Under the pieces are notes generated by a model. That model was given only the letters and a program-made list of their open reading frames with translations. It was not told where the DNA came from and did no database searches. A program made the position numbers and the translations under genes. Below are positions 22,312-35,404 of a DNA stretch of 64,000 nt, in pieces. The stretch's first letter is position 1. Each line of letters starts with the position of its first letter. Source of the stretch: Dermatemys mawii (lineage: Eukaryota; Chordata; Testudines; Dermatemydidae); NCBI GenBank assembly GCA_007922305.1, contig ML677351.1:15473790-15537789 (forward strand), in the 5' to 3' direction.

Positions 22312-25300
22312 CTGAAACAGAAACACAGAGAAGAGGGGTTAAAGTTTCAGTGAGTGGGATGCATGCAGAAAGGATCATAATATTGCACCAGCCAAATGCC
22401 TGATTACTTTATGAGATCTGAAAGTTGCAATGTTTTCTCTGGTGGTTAATGAGGGCAATGGGTGGAGTTTGCCTGTGGAGGGAAGAAGAGGAGGTCAGCG
22501 GGCAGGTAGTTAGTTCCTTGCACTGCTCCTGAAGGTGGGGAGGTAGTTTAGACAGAGAGCGATTAAAGAGGTACCTGGGAGCTACAGAAACATTTTTTCC
22601 TCTGTTATTTGATCTTGAATCTTCTGCTCCTGCCTGCCAAAGCTTACAAATTACAGTCAAAATAGCTTGAATGTCCAGGCCCTGGAGCTATCAGCTCATA
22701 ACAATAGCTAATAATTATGAAATTTAAAATTGAACCTGATTTTCAAACCTATACTGCATTGTCCTGTAATTATCCATATAGTTTGCACATACATTACAAC
22801 ATACAGATGGCTAGACACTCTCCATCTAGCAATGTGTACATGAAGTAGTATGCATGCAAAGTGCACAGTTGCACACACAACTATAGTGTGAAAATCAGGC
22901 CCCATATTTAAAAAATCCCAATGTTATACTATAGTCGATAATTGTAATAATAAGAGTAATATTATAGTAAAAAATAATGCATTGTGTTCTTTCCAAACAC
23001 AAGAAAATAAAACTCATGAAGTGGAATTGGCTTATAAGGGTTTTGGCAAAGCAATTATATTCAAATATTTTTAAAATATATTTAAAATCCAAATGGTTTG
23101 TGGCTTCGCTATATGAATAAGCTGCCACTTCTTTTATATTCTGTCGCAGTTGCTAAAATCAGCTATGGTTTCTTAAATATAAGTCTTACAGGATGATCAG
23201 ATGAAGGCCTATGGAATTCTCAGACTATTGCAGTTTTCCAGGGTCCAAGTTTAGCAAACTTCTAGACACACTGACAGCACATTTATTTAGTCAGTTTAAC
23301 ACAAAGCCCAATTCTGCATTCATTCTGTGGGCAAATCTTCCAATATTGTACTGATAATAGGAACTACATAACTGAGTCCCACAGAAGCCATAGAGAAGAC
23401 TCTTTCTTATTTAGTGTGTGGGAGTTCCTTTGCAGCACAGGCTCTTGAGGCTGCTAAAATACGTGTACAGTTTTGACTATAAGGTGCTTTGGTGAAAAGC
23501 ATCTGTGGCAGAACGTGATCCATTTTGCACCCCAGAAACCAGCTCCAACTCTACTAGCTGTGTATTCACTGTACCATTTGAGTTCCCTCCACCAACATCT
23601 TTATGTAACAGTACTTTATACAACAGTACTATTTACAATATCCCGTTCTTTCCATCCCCCCTTCAGGACCACAGAGGAGCAGTCTCCCTTCCCTGAGGCC
23701 TCTATGAGACTGGACTCAGCTAGCCCTGTTTCTCTTTGCCTGGCATTTCCTCTTTATCAATCTTGAGCTGATGGGCTAATTGGCTCATTAGTTCACCCAG
23801 CCCATCAGTCTGATTCACTAATTACCTATAATAATCCCAATCAGTTTTCTTCAGGGGAACTAATGGGTGTCAGAGTGATCCGAATGCAGACTCATCTGTT
23901 AACTCCCTGCACTTTATCTGAGCAACAAAAAATGTTGTTCTCAAGATTTGTCTGTTCTTATTACTTTCTCCAACAAACATTGGATCTAAGCAAATCACCT
24001 GAAAATATTGACTGTGAGTCTGATCCTATTATTAATTATTATTTTTATTATTAAATATTAAACATTTATATTGCAGTAGTGCCTAGAGGCCAGCTGAAGG
24101 CCTCAGTCTATTAGATGCTTTATGAATGAGGATCTTTTGTGTGAAAGTTATCACCTTTCAGTACATTTCCATGTGTTCTCTATTTGTTAGTTTCTATGAG
24201 ATATGTAGTATTTTGAGAATTAAGAACAGGGGCCCCTTAACAATGGTAGAAATATAGTATTGGGTGTTTTAGCTGACTTCAATAAATGCAGGAAAGAGAT
24301 CAACCTCAGCTTCATTAAGAAAACAAAATCTGGTTTTATGCAATTGTGCACTGCTCAGAAAGCACAATATGCAGCTCTCCCGGGGCCTCCATTGATTCAA
24401 ATGTAGGTACTTCATCCGGGATCCTCTGAGGAGAAGCCTCAATACAATGTACCCTCTTACTCAATACTTTGTGACACCCAGAATACTGTACACAAACTGT
24501 CAAAGGCCTCATAAAAATGTTGTCTCCAAGAGGGAACATTTGGACTTTAAATATTTCTGAGTGATCTACAACTAATAAATAACATGAACTATCTTTGCAA
24601 CAGTAGTCAAAGCAAATAAAAACAATAGTAATTTATGTCCAATTTGCAATAAAAACAATGTATTAAATCTCTGGCATTAGGTTTCTGTCTCTATAATTTA
24701 ATGAAATGATGGATAGGCAATAAATTACAATACTGCATTCAATATCTGTGGTCATAAACTGTTCACAGACAAGTTAGATATATACACCTTCGAATAAAAG
24801 ATAAATGGTTTCAGTGTATCAACTATTCACTAAATAGTTAAGCTCCCAAACAGTAACTAGTGATTTTGTGGGAATGACTTTAGACTTTGCATCTTGTTAT
24901 ATTTAATAGAGTCATATTTACTTGGAAAAATCAACTTAACAAAAACTATGTGACACAACTAACAGTGCAAATAATAATCATCATCATCCCAGGCCTTCAG
25001 ATCAAATGTTGAACACCATCTCTCAACTGTTGGGGCCCCTGCTAAATTGCTACAGAGGTTGTTAAGGCTAGAGACATTTTAAAGCCATAAAAAGAGAAGG
25101 ACATGTTAAATGAGTGCATATTGCTACCATCTGAAGTGAGGACTAGAGGACAAACTGCAGCCCTTTCAAGAGGAATTTAATAGAAAAAACGGTATGCAGG
25201 AGCAATGAATGCAGCAGGTGCAGAAGGAATAGGATGGGAGTTCAGATAGACTAACTACCTGTGCCTGGATATCTTTAATACACACTTGCAGCTAAATGGA

Positions 25301-26341
25301 CAATCTGAAGCTTTCTTTCCCAATAATTGGAGAAGGATAGAGTTGATGATGATAAAAATTGGTTTCGTAGCCCAAATAAGCATCATGCAGAAATTCAGAA
25401 AAGCAGAAGTCAGGCTTCCTGGATCATTTCTGTATAGTAGAACTGTTTCTTCGCTTTTAACTAAAATGAAGTGTAATATATCAGTTTAATAACATTAGTC
25501 CTTTAATTAGGACTATATCCTGCACATGGACTCAGTGACTAAATTTATCTTTTCTGTCTTTAACCATAGGATTCTCAGCTGGGACTGTACACTCTTAGAA
25601 AGTGATTATTTTGCTCCTCTTGTTCTCTTCTACCATGATGGCAGATACGCCAGAGTCCAATATATTAGGATTTTCTTCAACTAGTCACATCACTACAAAG
25701 AGTCTCTTCAAGCCTGACTCTTCCTGATGACCTTAATTTACTTGCCAGATAAAAATGTCAAATGACAGGCAAGTATAATTGGAAAATGTGCGTTTGGTAA
25801 AAACTGACAGAGAAGTAGGTAAGGGCTGGAAAGTGATGGAAATGATTATTTTTGCTTGAAGAAATCCTTGTAGAAATCAATAAAAGCACAGTGCAATGAG
25901 CAACACACACATGAAAAAGACCACCTGGAAACACTGGCTATGGAGTGGGAATACAGTAAGAAAGCAAATGAAATTTTCAGATTTCTTACAAAATTCTTGA
26001 AAGCAGAGGTTCAAGCAGGCCATTTGCTGTCCTAGGCAAATTTTAGCATATGTACCTCCTTCTATCTGATCTATTTCATCACATTCTTTCACTTTTTCAA
26101 CTATTTATTAAAGTTGACCTTTACATTTTAAGCAATCAAATCTTTAAGTTTTATCATGTCTCTGTTGTATATTTTTCTGCCCTTGCCATATCTGTTTCTT
26201 CTTCCATCACTTTTTATCTTTCCGTCAGCTTTGTATCTTGCTATCTCCTCTCTTCTTCTATTTCCCCTCAGATACATTTTTGATAATGCATTACTAAATT
26301 ACAATATTCTTGATAGTATACTATTAAGTTAAACATGAATT
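22312..26341. other. Left part of the 23-kb EPHA6 intron
   Basis: I recognise little here. A diverged SINE-like block (ATTGCAGTAGTGCCTAGAGG) is near 24060-24150. No coding sequence can be supported; 23400-23830 may be retroelement debris. Confidence 0.45.
24060..24150. mobile_element. SINE-like fragment
   Basis: TATTGCAGTAGTGCCTAGAG after a run of TATTATT trinucleotides matches a dispersed sauropsid SINE-like sequence that I recall. A relative is at 42000-42165. Confidence 0.4.
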
Positions 26342-26349
26342 GTTTTACA

Positions 26350-29300
26350 CAGGGCTAGCCCACAATATTTTGGCACCTGAGGCGGGGAGCTCAAATGACG
26401 CCCCCCCATGCTCCCTTGCTTGGACCAAAACTCTGAAAGATCTCAATTCTGCCTTCTTCCTGTTCCACTCCTCTCATGGTACTGCTCTGCTACCTACCCC
26501 AATAAAGGAGAACTAACAACTTAAAATGCCTTGTTCAAAAATTTTAAGTAACATTTGACTTTCAAACTCCTGAACAGCAAATGTAACTTTTCTTGTCTGC
26601 ATAGTAAACACTGGCATTTTTATCTGTTTGAATAATCGAAGTTGTGCTTTCCATGCCTTCTTGGTTGCAAAGATTTGAACTGCTTCTGCTTCCTGAAGGT
26701 CCACAGTGTTGGCCTGCTCATGCTCTATTGAGATGGTTGTAAGATCAACTAGCCTCTCCTGTGTCATTGTGGAGCGCAGATGTGTTTTTATTAACGTGAG
26801 CTTGGAGAAGCTGCATTCTCCACTTGCAACTGTTACAGGAAGTGTTAGAAGTATGCGCAGAGCAACAAAAGCATTTGGAAAGCGGGTGATCATCTTATTT
26901 GTGCACATATATTCCAAAACAGTCTTTGGAGTTTGATCCTGTGGAAGTGTACTTTGAAAGGGCTTTCAGTTCATCACCTAAATCACTCGCATCAATATTG
27001 CGCATGTCATCATGTGTCAACACTGTCTCTAGTGCCCTGCATTGCTGGTGTAGGTCTTCTTCAGGTATAGTGAGGAGTTTTGGAATATCATACAACATCC
27101 CAAATATATTGCTGTGTTCCTTGAGCTGCATGAAATGTTCTTCAACTGACTGAATTGCACAATCTAGCACCTGGTTAAAGAACTCATCTTTGAATAGTTG
27201 TTTGGGGTCTCTTATGGGATTATCCCATGCCTTGTAATCAAAACGTCGTCTTCTTCACTGACTCTTGTATTCTTGAATGGGTGGGAATATAGCTTCAGTG
27301 TGAAGCTCCTCTACCAACTTCTGTGCACTCTTCTGAACATTTTGAAATCCCTCATCTGACCAGTAAAACTACATATGACTTTGCTTTGTCCAGTTGTTTC
27401 ATTGCTCCAGATAGATCAAGGTCAACACATTGGAGTGTCTTGCTTACAACATTTGTTTCAAACAATATGTCATGCCACAACACTAAGCCACACAGAAATG
27501 CCTCTGCCATTGTGCTCCCACAAACAGTTCCTGTCATAGCATTATCCTCCATAATGGCAACATCTGTCTTCCCAATTTGCTGTTTGATAGGCTTCATTGC
27601 CTCCACTCGACTTTCCCATTGTGTGGCACTCAATGATTTCAGTGTCAGAGACGATGTTCCCAGATGTTGCTTCAAAATTTGCCATCAATGAGTTGATGCA
27701 GAGAAAAATACATAGATGTTTGGAATTACATTAAAAAATTCAGCAGCCTCACTGGAAGCTGATGCAGTACCACTGACCACCAAGTTCAATGAATAAGACG
27801 TGCATGGGACAAAAAAAGTTTAACTCTTGGATCCATGTCTGCACTCCTCTGTTCTTTTCTCTCATGTTGGCACCATTATCGTAGCCCTGACCTCTCATAT
27901 CAGCTATCACAATTCCAGTATCTTACAGAAGCACATTTGTCATACCAACTCTAGAGTATCATCAATGTCAATAAATTCTAGAAAATGCTCACTGACAGTC
28001 ACCACTGCAGGGACATTTTCACTAAGTTCTGTTGTTACAAAACGCACCATTAAAGTCATTTGTTCCGTATGGCTGATGTCAGTTGTGCAGTCCAATATAA
28101 CAGAGTAATATCTTGCTGGTATCATATCTGTAGCAATCTTCTATTTGACTTTTGTTACCAGTCACTGAATTATCTCATTTTGAATTGTGTTTCCAAGGTA
28201 GTGGTGTGTATACATTTCTTGGGTGGTGACTCTTCTTAGATACTCCTGAAGTACTGCATCAGATTCATCCATCAGCTGCACAATTTTAAGGAAGTTTCAG
28301 TTGTTTGGCACATACAGCTGATCTGAAGTGCCAAACAGTGCTAGATTTTGGGTAGCAAGCATTTTCACAATGGTAATTAGCCTTTTCAGAACATGTTGCC
28401 AGTAAAGAGACTCTGATGCAATCTTCTCCCGACGCTAATCATCTATTGTGGCCTTTAACCTTAGTCTAATCTCAAGCTCTTTCCACCTATGGAATGCTCT
28501 CTGGTGATTTGCTGCCTTCTCATGACATGCCAGATTTCTAGCCAGATTTTTCCAGACCTTTGTTCCTGTAAAACCCAATGTGGCTGGAACATTAGACCGG
28601 AAGAGTTTGCAACAAAAACAGTGTGAAGCATTCTGGGTTTCTGAGTACATAAGCTATGGCCTCTCCACTTTGTCACCATTGGGGATTGCATGCCAGTAAT
28701 GTGCTGGATGGAAACTTCTATTTTCATTGTCTTTGGAGAACATGACTTTTTCACTTACTACGGTCCATGCAGTACAAGGAAATCCCTCAGGCTACTGCTG
28801 AAGTTGGTCCACAGTTCTGGATCATCTAGACATAAGGGACTAAACTTAGCAGCTATTGTTTCTTGCACCTCCACCACACTCTTTTCTGATTTACAATTTC
28901 TTCGGGAATGTGCATGGTTATATCCATCTGAGATGGAGATATGGATGCTGCAGTAGCTGCCAGGTCACCTGCACTCTGACTAACTGGAAGATCAGGCATC
29001 TCTTCACCACTCACATCCCCACATCCTCACCACTGACATCTGGAAGGCTCACTGTGAACATGTGTGTCTATGCATCTCAGGAGAACTCCTTCCTGCTTAG
29101 ATAGAAAAGCTTCCTTTGCTTTTTTTCTTTTTCTGAATGCTGCCCCAGAGTGGCTTTTTCTTCTTTTACTCATGACTGCTGATCTGTCCCAGCTATAGTG
29201 GCTTTCAGCACTCATCTGAAGGGGACAAATAAGCAGGCTAGTAGCAGGACCTGAGTGAGGGAAGATATCAGAGTTTTTATGGCCTAATTGGCTCCTACTA

Positions 29301-29687
29301 CTTCAGTTGACTGCCTGTTCTTCTCAAGTGGCTTCAGGGAAGCAGCAGGAAACAGGAAGCTCCCTGAGAAACTGGTGTTAATCAGTCCAGGCTGCTGGGG
29401 GTGCTCAAGAGGTACGTAAGAGGCTCCTCCTCTTCTCCCACTCTGCAGCGCCTGCTGCTTTCTGTTATTCCCTCTCACCTTTTCTCCTGTCTGCGTGGTA
29501 TGTCTCTTGTGCCCTCCTCCCTCCAGCACAGCACTCCACCATCTCTGTGCATCTAGAGCAGAGAGAATACATATGCACCAGCAGCTGACACAATTTTCTG
29601 GACACTCTGGGTCCTAGTGGCATCCCCCTCTACAGCCTGGCAACTGTGGTGGTCGCCTCAATTTGCCTCATGGTAAGGCCAGCCCTG
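26350..29687 (-). mobile_element. Nearly full-length hAT transposon, copy 1
   Basis: This 3338-bp element has ends CAGGGCTAGCCC and GGCCAGCCCTG (inverted repeats) and a perfect 8-bp target duplication, GTTTTACA, at 26342-26349 and 29688-29695. It carries a degraded transposase on the minus strand, the same strand as EPHA6. The exact duplication implies a fairly recent or well-preserved insertion, although the gene is already dead. A related copy in the opposite orientation is at 38196-41505. Confidence 0.96.
26513..29215 (-). pseudogene. hAT transposase remnant (TTF-type zinc finger and hAT dimerisation domain)
   Basis: The family cuts and pastes DNA through an RNase H-like DDE catalytic core. 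The N-terminus is seen at about 29170 (MSKRRKSHSGAAFRKRKKAK). A TTF-type zinc finger follows near 28435-28650 (CFCCKLF with a downstream TLGFTGTKVWKNL and HEKAANHQRAFHRW). Middle-domain pieces are at 27940-28125 (YYSVILDCTTDISH) and 27352-27675 (SATQWESRVEAM). The C-terminal dimerisation domain is at 26513-26917 (FPNAFVALRILLTLPVTVAS then GECSFSKLTLIKTHLRSTM). Frames shift several times and stops intervene, so no protein is made. It resembles ZMYM1-like domesticated transposases. Confidence 0.9.
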
Positions 29688-29695
29688 GTTTTACA

Positions 29696-32460
29696 GTGCC
29701 TTTTGAAGGGGGAAATTTAGTTTTTTAGCATACAATTCACTAAAATTAGTCCAGACTCTTGCCCCGTGGGAGATGTAATTTCCTTGTAAGGCAGAATTTG
29801 GCAAACGCAGAGGTTTTATTAGTTTGGCAAAAGCCGAGTCACCTCTTAATTTTGTAAAACCACAATGAGTGGTGCTTCAGCTCTGGATTTCATTGTTTTA
29901 AACCTGAAGTTTGGGTGAAGGGAGGCAGATGTCTAATTCTATTTCAAACAGATGTGGGAAAACTCGGGTTGGTTTTGCTTTTTCACACAATGGCACCTCT
30001 GGATGCCCTTCCCCCCGCCCACTTGGTAACGGTTCCCCCAGATCCTTTAATCAGTTCTGACATCTAAAATCTGAAATAAAAATGTTTCTTCAGAATATTA
30101 GTCAATAGAGGAGATCTGTCTATTTTAAGACTGTCCCTGAATCATCAAATGTTATATACAGAAAGATTTCCCACCAGACCAGGAGCAGTTTTAAAGCATC
30201 AAAGATGGCCTGCTGCCAGGTTAAAATAAACCTGCACATCAAGGAGAAAAAACACCCACATCTCTCTTCCCACTGGTAACGAAGCCGACATGATAAAACA
30301 TTTTTCGTTTTAAAAACAGCTTCTGCATAAGGAGGCTACAGCACAAAAATACTGCATGGTGGAACAGCTGTAAATTTTTCAATAGTTTACATGTTTCCTC
30401 TGAGCACAAAGGGCCTCTGAGGTGAATACTAAAGGACATTCCTCCAGAAACAGGAATATTGTAACTCATTACATATTTTTTTTAAAAAGGCTCCTGTAAA
30501 GCTCTAGTTCAAAAATAATAAAAAGACATTAAAATATGCTTAAGTTGTACCAAATAGCTTGAATTGTGGGGTTTGAATCAGAAAGGTACATTTTAATATA
30601 CCACAGACAGGCTTAGTGGTTTGGGGGTGTGGTGGGGAAGTAATTCAGGTACATCTGTTCCAGAGCCATACAATCAAGAAATAAATAAGAGCTAGATTAT
30701 GACTCATGCAGCCACTACAGCAGGGTGTGTGTGTTTGGTACCCAACTAAGCAGTCGCTGAAGACACTCTGTCTTTAGGCTGCTGACGCAAGCAGAATGCC
30801 TCGGAAGCATTAGGGGAAACATACTCAAAAGAAGCTTCTACTATCTTTTTTATAAAGATACTGCACACAAGCCAATCAGTCCCAGTCTCTTAGCCAAAAT
30901 GGATGAGACAGGGCCCTGATCATGTTCCCACTCCACTCATGCATGTCCTTTTAAGGTATGGGGTTCTCCAGACCTTATTAGCTAACCCCACTCTCTTTCA
31001 CACAGGGAGTACAATCATCAGCCTTCTGGCTGCTTCGTTTGTAGGTCTGTGCGATGGGGGGAGGGTATCCTGAGCTCATCTGGCCCATACAATAACAGAC
31101 ACAATCTACCAATAAGTATTTATAACCAGCTAACAGAATGTAAATGTCCTCCCAGAAATAAGTGCACCAGATGTTAATAGTTGTTAGCACTGGTGCCCAA
31201 TGCAAGGCTTCCACTATTTTGATTGATGTTACTGCAGCATATATATGTAACATCCGATAATGGTTCAATGATGATCGTAAGCACCAAGTTAAGATTTTCA
31301 AATTCTCCATCATTTATTTATTAAGTTTCAGTAAATTCTCTCACAGCAAACAGCGAAGGCCTGATAGGAGAAAGCACCAATTACCATTGATGTAGTTAGG
31401 ACTGAAACAGTCCTATACTTCATTTATGTCCTTTCTCCTTGTTATTGAGCTCCTTGCTCCAGATATATTAGACTTCTTTCTTTACTCTCTCCATAGAATA
31501 TGTCAAGTCTAACCTCACTCTCATTTTTCTGTCTGTCTCCCTAATTCCTATAACTCGACTTTCTTTTGTTCCCATACATTTTATTGTTATCTACTATTCA
31601 GGATCCTTATGTCCATTAAACCCAGTGTCAGATTAAGCGAGATTTCCTCTAAACCTGATACCAGTACATCTCTATAATGCATGTAGCTTTCCATATCTGC
31701 AAGTTAATCCACAGCCTTGTTCTTACTCATGCAGTGTGCTGTTGCCCTGCTAACAGGCTAGCCATCTTGACACCTGGGATCAGATTCATTGCAAGGATTT
31801 CTGAAACATTTTGCTTTATACCAGCCCTCTGCTTTGATTTTCAAAGAACAAATATAGGTATCCTCAAAATAGAGGACTAGCTAATGAGAGAGAAGCGAAA
31901 TGCCATAGAGAAGTGTGAAATATTTTTTTAAAAAGGGATTGAGCAGGGAAGGTAGGAGAGAAAAAGGGTGTGAAGTAAGGAAGGAAGGGGATGACACTGG
32001 GAGTCTCAGCATAGGCAAATAAGAAAGGAATGAAAGGATACACTATAAACTGTACTGTGTTCAATCAGCAAATCTGACAGTTGGGATTTGGTACAGATTC
32101 TCCCAGCAATATTTTTGTTGCACTCCCTTTTTGGCCAACACTCCTAGCCAGCTATTGATTAGTGCTAATTCCGAATGGAAGTTCTTTGCTCTACACCACA
32201 TTTCTGAGTAGTCAAACAATATGAATTCTACTGCCTCTTTGATTAATTAATTCTTTTATTACTTCTACAGGGTCAAACAGTCCTCTTTCTGCTTCATGCA
32301 CCACCATTAATAATCATTCTAAAATTTCTAGCTGTTCCTTGTAATGATGTATCTAATTTTATCCTAAATAACTGAAGCAGCACAAATTGCATTTAAACCA
32401 GTAAATTGGAGCAACCATGATAGTAGTCTCCCACTGAAGGGAGGCTTAGTGCAATATTAA
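29696..32460. other. Intronic sequence between hAT copy 1 and the DIRS element
   Basis: I see no gene or nameable repeat in this 2.8-kb stretch. Open frames up to 111 codons (30978-31313, minus) resemble nothing known to me. Confidence 0.45.
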
Positions 32461-32620
32461 GAAAATGAAGGTTACTTGTAAGTGGAATTCTTTGAAATGA
32501 CTCTACATAGTCACACTCAGATGTAATGCACCAACCAGTGCAGCCTAATGCTGGAGACTTCTCCAAGGTGCCCATTAAAGTGCACACATGCCTCCTCCTA
32601 GCCCTCTCGTCAGTGTGTCT
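32461..32620. repeat. DIRS inverted terminal repeat (3' side)
   Basis: GAATTCTTTGAAATGACTCT, then TACATAGTCACACTCAGATG and GCACCAACCAGTGCA align with the reverse complement of the other terminus (TTGGCTCTTCATATTCCCAC, then GGCACCAACTGATGCA). Similarity is imperfect but spans more than 100 bases. Confidence 0.75.
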
Positions 32621-32740
32621 GAACATTCTGAGAGTGAAAATGTATAAGGATGTGCTTGTCTCTTTACTGCCTCAATTCCTTCCACTGTTCACCCAGAGAA
32701 ACCAAAATAGGACTCTGAAAAATAGGGGAAGGTGGATGGG

Positions 32741-32837
32741 AAGTGTGAATATGCAGAATCATCTCAAATAACTCTGCTTGCAAATAAGTAACCTTCAATT
32801 CTTTTTCAAATGGCTCTGCATATTCCCACTTATCGGT
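32741..32837. repeat. DIRS internal complementary region
   Basis: GTGTGAATATGCAGAATCAT followed 50 bases later by ATGGCTCTGCATATTCCCAC are inverted copies of the terminal motif. In DIRS elements this region is thought to template joining of the ends into a circle. Confidence 0.7.
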
Positions 32838-33305
32838 AGTTTGACAAGCTGTCTGAATACTCTGGTGCTGGGAAGAGTGCCAATTAATGATTGAAAGCAC
32901 AACTGTACCAAATCAAGCATCTGCTCTTGAAGCCATATCCAAAGAATAACATTCAGTAAATGTATAGACTGACTTCCAAGTAGCAGTCTTACAGACTTCC
33001 CCATTAGGAACATGTTTAAGACAAGCAAATGATGCTACCATTGATCTAAAGCAATTAGATCTGACATCAGTATGCACAGGAACTGCTGTTAACTTGTAAC
33101 ATTCAAGGATACATTGTTTTACCCATCTGGAAACAATTTCAGAAGACACATGATAACCCATATGGTTCTTACCAGATGAAACAAATAATGTAGAAGACTT
33201 CCTAAAAGCTTTTGTTCTATATAAATAATATGCTAAAACACTTGTAGGATCTAAAGTATGTAAATCAGATTCCCCTTTATTAGCATGTGGCTTTGGAAAA
33301 AACAC
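32795..33305 (-). pseudogene. DIRS tyrosine recombinase remnant
   Basis: The C-terminal half of a tyrosine recombinase that would integrate the circular DIRS cDNA. The frame 32913-33305 contains SEIVSRWVKQCILECYK, then FRSMVASFACL and TATWKSVYTFTECYSLD, matching the RS.ATSWA and TWSS..TF..FY signature of DIRS recombinases (as recalled). The catalytic-region His before FRS appears replaced by Asn, the Arg and the final Tyr remain. Upstream parts are broken around 33300-33600. Confidence 0.8.
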
Positions 33306-33820
33306 TGGTCAATTTATGGTCTGATTGATATGAAACTCTGATACTATTTTTGGTAAAAACCTGGGAAAAGGTCTAAAAACCATCTTCTGCCAAAAGAAAT
33401 GTTAACGAGAAATTAAAGACAACCTTTCAAACTTTAAATGCATCAAATACTCCAAAACATAGGGAACAGGAGGTGTGACTGGTCAGTCAGATTTTCCCTG
33501 TACCTAAGAGACAAATCTAATCCATTTCCTCATACTCTAGAATTCAGCAACACAGATTGTTCAAAATTAGTCAGAGTCTGATAGCCCAGGCCATCAGATG
33601 GAGAGACTGCATAGACAATCCTGCCAAGCTGCTGGAACAACAGGTCTCAAGGCAAGTGTAGAAGTTTGTAGACCCCTTACAACAGTGGAAGTAGGTCCAT
33701 ATGCCATTGCCAAGAGGGAGAGACCAAGATCAGTATCACCTTGCCCTGTCTTATCTTCCTCACCACTTTCTGAATTAATGGGAAAGAAGGGAGCATAGAG
33801 ATGGCCTCTTCCCCAATGCA

Positions 33821-34203
33821 TTACAAAATCATCTGAAATAGACCAACTGTCCTTTCCTGCTCTTGAACGAAAAAGACAACACTTATTGTTTTGTAGTTGT
33901 AAAAAGGACTAGAGCTGGATGACCCCACCTGGAGAAGATTTTTCTGTATTATCTGGTCCTTTAATGACCACTCATGCATTTGAGAACTCTCTGTCGAGCT
34001 GATCTGCCAACACATTGCTCACTCTTGCTAAATGCAGGGCTATCAGATAGATATCCTGTGGATTGTACGCATCTATCCCAGAGAGTGATTGTCTCAGCAC
34101 ACACAACAGTAGAGTGAGCAACTCCTTGCTTGTTGACATAATACACAACAGTCATTTTGTCTTTCTCTCCTGCATAACTTTCCCCCTTATATGAGGCAGA
34201 CAA
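33821..34203 (-). pseudogene. DIRS RNase H remnant
   Basis: The frame 33961-34203 reads MTVVYYVNKQGVAHSTVVCA then ETITLWDRCVQSTG, the typical D.T.VVYYVNKQGG...LC.E...LW segment of DIRS/Ty3-type RNase H, which removes the RNA strand of the RNA-DNA hybrid. It lies between reverse transcriptase and recombinase, as expected. Several substitutions and stops show decay. Confidence 0.75.
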
Positions 34204-34775
34204 AATCTGAGAGCCAGGTGAATCACCCTCATTTCTAAAACATTTATGTGCAGATTATTTTCCTGAGACACCCAGTGACTTTGAATGGTCAGAGAACCCA
34301 GATGAACTCCCTCAACCATTGCTCAATGAATCAGAGATTATGGCAAAGGAGGATTGAAAATGACCCTATTGAGAACATTAGTCCTGTTCGTTTACCACAT
34401 CAAATAATCTAAAATGTCTTGTGGCATTGTGACTTATAAACCTGAGCCATCCAAAGTAGTGTTGGCCTCGTTCTGAGACACGCAAATAGAATGACATAAG
34501 TAGTTGCTACCTTGAGACCCATCAGAAGTAAAAAGAAAGTTACTTTTTGGGTCTAATGGCTATGAATCTTTAAAATAGATTTAACTATCTTCAAAAATCT
34601 TTCCTCTTGGAAGGAAAGCTATTTTTGCTACCAAGTCCAGTACATATCCTTTAAAGTGGATTCTCTGAGTTGCACAGAAATTTGACTTTTTGACCTTTAG
34701 AAGTAGCCCTAAATCTGTAATAAGGGAAGTTGTAAATTGGATGTGTCAGCAGATCTTCTTGTGAAGATGATTTTA

Positions 34776-35050
34776 TCAATTATACCCTGTTTTCTGAGAT
34801 GCACTGCTTGTAAAGACTCTTGGCACTGCAGAGAGGACAAACAGCAGGACCTTGTACTGAAAATATCTCTGTCCTATCATAAAATTGAGGTATTTCCAAC
34901 GATTTGATGAAACAGAAATATGGAAATATGTTTCCTTTACACTGAGAGTTGTGAACCAATCCATGATGAGAGTGCGGGATGATGGAGGTGTGAATTAACA
35001 TTTGAAAGTGAAACATTTGGATGAATTGTTCAACCTTCTTAAATTTAAAA
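34776..35050 (-). pseudogene. DIRS reverse transcriptase remnant
   Basis: The frame 34776-34964 reads DWFTTLSVKETYFHISVSSN then FMIGQRYFQYKVLLFVLSAV followed by PRVFT. These match the motif A (DW.T.LD..DAYFH) and motif B (FQY..LPFGLS.APRVFTK) blocks of DIRS reverse transcriptases, with the Asp of motif A changed to Ser. The upstream block (EQFIQMFHFQML) is in another frame. It is not functional. Confidence 0.82.
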
Positions 35051-35404
35051 TTGAAATATTCATCTTATTTTTTGCACTAGGACTCATCTTGGATAAAACC
35101 CTTGCCCCACCCCTTTGTGAACTTCCTTTGCGCTCCCATCAAAAGCAATTTATGAACTTCCTATAGAAGAAGAACTTCTGTGAGATGTTCTCTGAAAATG
35201 GAAGGATAAGAGGAGTTAAAAAGAAAGAGTATTTTGAACCGTAAGGCATAAACTTTTCTGTTATTTCTATGACCTGTGTGCATGATGTAATAAGCCTCTC
35301 ATAGCTAATAAAGAGGTCAACCCTGTTTCCAAACAAGAGGTAGGAAGGAGCTTTGCCAGTTGGTCCAAAACTTTTGACCCTAGTGCCAGATCTGTGGCTA
35401 TGTA

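Noticed and set aside
26513..29215. A domesticated, functional ZMYM1-like gene
   Set aside because: Terminal inverted repeats, an exact 8-bp duplication, frameshifts and stops show an ordinary dead transposon copy.
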